DNA from: Carboxylicivirga taeanensis
Lineage (GTDB): Bacteria; Bacteroidota; Bacteroidia; Bacteroidales; Marinilabiliaceae
Direction: 5' to 3'
Length of the DNA stretch: 64,000 nucleotides
Assembly: GCF_051851475.1 (NCBI RefSeq)
Contig: NZ_JBPUSJ010000008.1
Location: forward strand, 124,001-188,000
Positions 62,601 through 64,000 of the stretch are shown piece by piece. A program made the position numbers and the translations under genes. The notes beneath the pieces were generated by a model. The model had not been told where the DNA came from. It did not search any database and saw only the letters and a program-made list of their open reading frames with translations. Numbering within the stretch: the stretch's first letter is position 1; the number at the start of each line of letters is the position of its first letter.

Positions 62601-64000
62601 AGGAAGTGCTACACGCTCCACTGTTACTGAACCATGCATATAATAGGTACAGCCATTGGCCACCATTATTACAGAATAATCGCCTTCTGCTGTATATTGT
62701 CCAAACGAAATGGCTGCATCAGTACCAGATACAATAACCGGATCCGGTGCGATAGGCGCATTGTTATAATATAATTCGTAATCATAACCACTTTGTGAAT
62801 TGCTGAGAGAAATTGTTACAGCATCCACCCCGTCATCACAATATTTTCCCTCCTTAGTTCCAATGATATCATAAATTTCAATTGCCACATCTCCAGCCAC
62901 AGACAGCTGTCCATCCATTACGACTTCACAACGTGCTCCTGCATTCACCTGCTCTGCCATAATAGTGTATGTTCCAACACTTAATGTAATATTCTCGAAA
63001 GGTAGAACGCCACCAGTGCCGGTTTCACTTTGTACAATAGTTTGTCCATTTAGTAAGTGGTAAATTACTCCAGCATCTGAACCACTTAAGGTAATAGTGA
63101 CTACACTACCACATGATACTTCAGCCGGGGTAACGGATAATTGATAGATACCTAACTCATCATACTCCTCAACCGTCACTGTATTGTTCATTTCAATCGG
63201 TGGTGTTGGAGGTGTGCCATCATAGTAAGCCACTACCTTAAACTCAGAAGCCGGGTTCCCACCCTGAATATTCAACCATTGAACAACACCAGTACTGGCT
63301 GTTGCAAGTACTTTACCCAATGATACATCGGGTGTCCCCACTCTAAATAATTCATAGGTAATTCCTTCCTGATAATCAGAAAGACTAATTGAGGCGATAC
63401 TTTCTCCATGGCAATGACCTGGTGATGAAGCAATAACATCAAAACGACCAATACCGTCGTACACGCCTACTGTAATTTCTTGAAATACACTACAGCCAGC
63501 AGCATTATATATATTTACTCTTACTACATCACCATGCGTAACAATCGGATTAGCACTTGGTGTTTCCGTACTCACAACTAATACATTGCTCTCACTTCTC
63601 GCCTGCACTTCTAAATCATTTACGAAAAAAGCGTACTGCTCGCCACCAGTGGCTGTAAAAGTGATGTCAGAACCTATAATCACATTATTACTTGGGTCAG
63701 CTATAAAGGAAGTAGCTGATGGCAAGGCATTAACGGTAACCGGTAAGGTATAAGCATTACCAATACATGTACCTCCTGCACTTGCATAGGCAACTGACAC
63801 AGACTGTTCTCCAGCTGTTTCCCATTTCACATTAACGCTACTTAGGGTAGGATCGGTAGTGATTGTTCCACCATCACTCACTGACCAAACATAATTAACA
63901 AAACCTCCTTCGGCTGTATAAGTTACCTCTTCCCCATTACACACCACATCGGGACCTGATGTAATTATTGGATTTGGCGTTTCGCTTACAGCTATTTGAA
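59607..64000 (-). CDS. Giant T9SS type-B adhesin-like surface protein (N-terminus beyond the window)
   Basis: At least 1463 residues are visible and the frame is open to the window edge, so the start lies outside; methionine-like codons near 63947 are internal. The visible N-terminal part is a PKD-like module (VVCNGEEVTYTAEGGFVNYV), followed by about eleven Ig-like modules of 85-120 residues. Most begin with a cysteine (YCDDG, YCADD, FCENG, LCEGT, ICEGD, YCSNED, YCFDRE) and end in GTY-x-V-x-A...C, suggesting intramodule disulfides. The C-terminus LLPNAFSPNGDGINDTYKIT, LEVFNRWGTIVYRSKG and GYSGFIELRR-like end is the gliding-motility/type-B sorting domain. It forms an operon with the PorP/SprF, OmpA and SPOR genes. 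Confidence 0.93.
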   Translation of the reverse strand, partial: QIAVSETPNPIITSGPDVVCNGEEVTYTAEGGFVNYVWSVSDGGTITTDPTLSSVNVKWETAGEQSVSVAYASAGGTCIGNAYTLPVTVNALPSATSFIADPSNNVIIGSDITFTATGGEQYAFFVNDLEVQARSESNVLVVSTETPSANPIVTHGDVVRVNIYNAAGCSVFQEITVGVYDGIGRFDVIASSPGHCHGESIASISLSDYQEGITYELFRVGTPDVSLGKVLATASTGVVQWLNIQGGNPASEFKVVAYYDGTPPTPPIEMNNTVTVEEYDELGIYQLSVTPAEVSCGSVVTITLSGSDAGVIYHLLNGQTIVQSETGTGGVLPFENITLSVGTYTIMAEQVNAGARCEVVMDGQLSVAGDVAIEIYDIIGTKEGKYCDDGVDAVTISLSNSQSGYDYELYYNNAPIAPDPVIVSGTDAAISFGQYTAEGDYSVIMVANGCTYYMHGSVTVERVALPVPFNLLAEDNGHYCADDADGVELYLDAFEPGVEYHLYLDGNPVGTTITGTASFGSVTQVGEYSVIASTGNPSACTTVASTSVNVVRDNLPVSIALQGATEFCENGEAQLFLVEPEQGVEYELIFNDVATGDMGTVNGARIEWTVNQEGTYKVQATKNNSNTNCGPHVMPGQIELGQIALPLDKTVDVIEGDPLLCEGTVIKVIDPQATMQYAVVSNITGEVMTGYIKLGTDVNADGDIEFDAINDNGGSYRVEAYNGNCPLVLDMTGLGEQNEIIINNPNAISRKALQIPDAICEGDGAVDIVVLATDVATKYDLYRVVSQADIDPSTQATDPQDELIATIEGDGTDKPFANILKEGVYYVLGYNETLSPDDPCSNEMLNRVTIEFNRLPISYRLVGSGISCGSANPAVIGIEGSELGVEYTLVYDDPSSGKEPVATISGDGSPRVFNGVTQEGVYTVYARSTITGCTSSMEGEVIVKTVSEVGDQVLTKNSYSYCSNEDGAELVLQDQEYDVLYSVIDANTGDLVVSNTGVAAGSPLVLGTVPAGTYEVWGSFGDNCENQINNKQTVVVRSEPLKPVLSASSTEYCFDREGVQLTITNSQSGIGYQLIAGAGTGEFVGYINGNDASVTFPNRLIGTETYVVRAVSFSSGCEIDSDPLTITKKDELYTYNVILEYGNGDEGFDCVDKSCYGLIQTDSIKLDMSTDGVFYMLMLDGQSTPVKIVEGTGGEINFGVQADGGTYYVVANYDGCESQMAGSVELAVQPLVAVNDIQGLDAGEAIAEFDVARNDVYLANFDFFPKADTDEDKYVNLNFEVIPSWEYFDSEGEIQQFETIGEASINNEGKLEYKKRPNFFGKDSVRYKVFNKLKPERSDIATVFIFIGNISIEDKEALLLPNAFSPNGDGINDTYKITGSFVDENTVSKLEVFNRWGTIVYRSKGDTYGKDGKYWDGSSNAGAMVSLGTKLPSGTYFYVFTIDVNIDGEESTKEYSGFIELRR

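Overview
The window is chromosomal DNA from a member of the Bacteroidota, probably a marine or sediment Bacteroidia. The evidence is the gene content: type IX secretion (T9SS) C-terminal sorting domains, a PorP/SprF protein, TonB receptors with carboxypeptidase-regulatory-like N-terminal domains, and DUF4270, DUF4301, DUF4907 and DUF6913 proteins. Several promoters also fit the phylum consensus TTTG-N19-21-TAnnTTTG. The order-level placement is inference. I see no phage, insertion sequence, CRISPR array or tRNA gene. Most of the window is housekeeping genes interleaved with cell-envelope modules.

Layout. 1-835: truncated FadL-type porin. 1119-2645: DUF4301 protein. 3019-10864 (minus strand): an apparent envelope-export cluster of a TetR regulator, an outer-membrane barrel, a LolD-like ATPase, three FtsX-type permeases (two are tandem paralogues) and a LolA-like protein; its gaps are filled with dispersed low-complexity repeats. 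11057-15764: lgt, secA and a small lipoprotein. 15990-20163: a divergent four-gene module, with kelch lipoprotein overlapping DUF4907 on one side and DUF4270 lipoprotein overlapping an outer-membrane protein on the other. 20581-23661: rsgA behind a structured leader, a small secreted protein and a dicarboxylate/amino-acid symporter. 23890-29757: two TonB receptors, the second preceded by a small His-rich exported protein. 30072-34656: acyl-CoA synthetase, NAD-dependent reductase, ABC-F protein. 34955-40565: ligA, DUF6913, dapA, an LpoB-like lipoprotein and a COG3014 lipoprotein. 40885-44697: MoeB-rhodanese protein and a third TonB receptor. 44944-49778: a LuxR regulator with a degenerate receiver, an orphan lipoprotein and a secreted subtilase carrying a T9SS tail. 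50066-53741: SlyD-like isomerase, a tandem-repeat array, aroC and an exonuclease/GIY-YIG fusion. 53882-55866: a candidate structured RNA with a consensus promoter and terminator, a YihY-family membrane protein, and the RNase P RNA gene (rnpB). 55885-64000 (minus strand): SPOR-like protein, OmpA/PD40 protein, PorP/SprF and a very large type-B T9SS adhesin running off the right edge.

The main theme is the cell envelope. Lgt and SecA supply lipoproteins and secreted proteins. The ABC/LolA/barrel cluster probably moves a hydrophobic substrate to or from the outer membrane. Two T9SS cargo loci are present, one type A (subtilase) and one type B (adhesin with its own PorP/SprF partner). The observations most worth following up are the candidate RNA at 53918-54160, the ~41-bp tandem array upstream of aroC, the three-permease export cluster, the degenerate-receiver regulator with a cysteine tail, and the His-rich peptide/TonB receptor pair.
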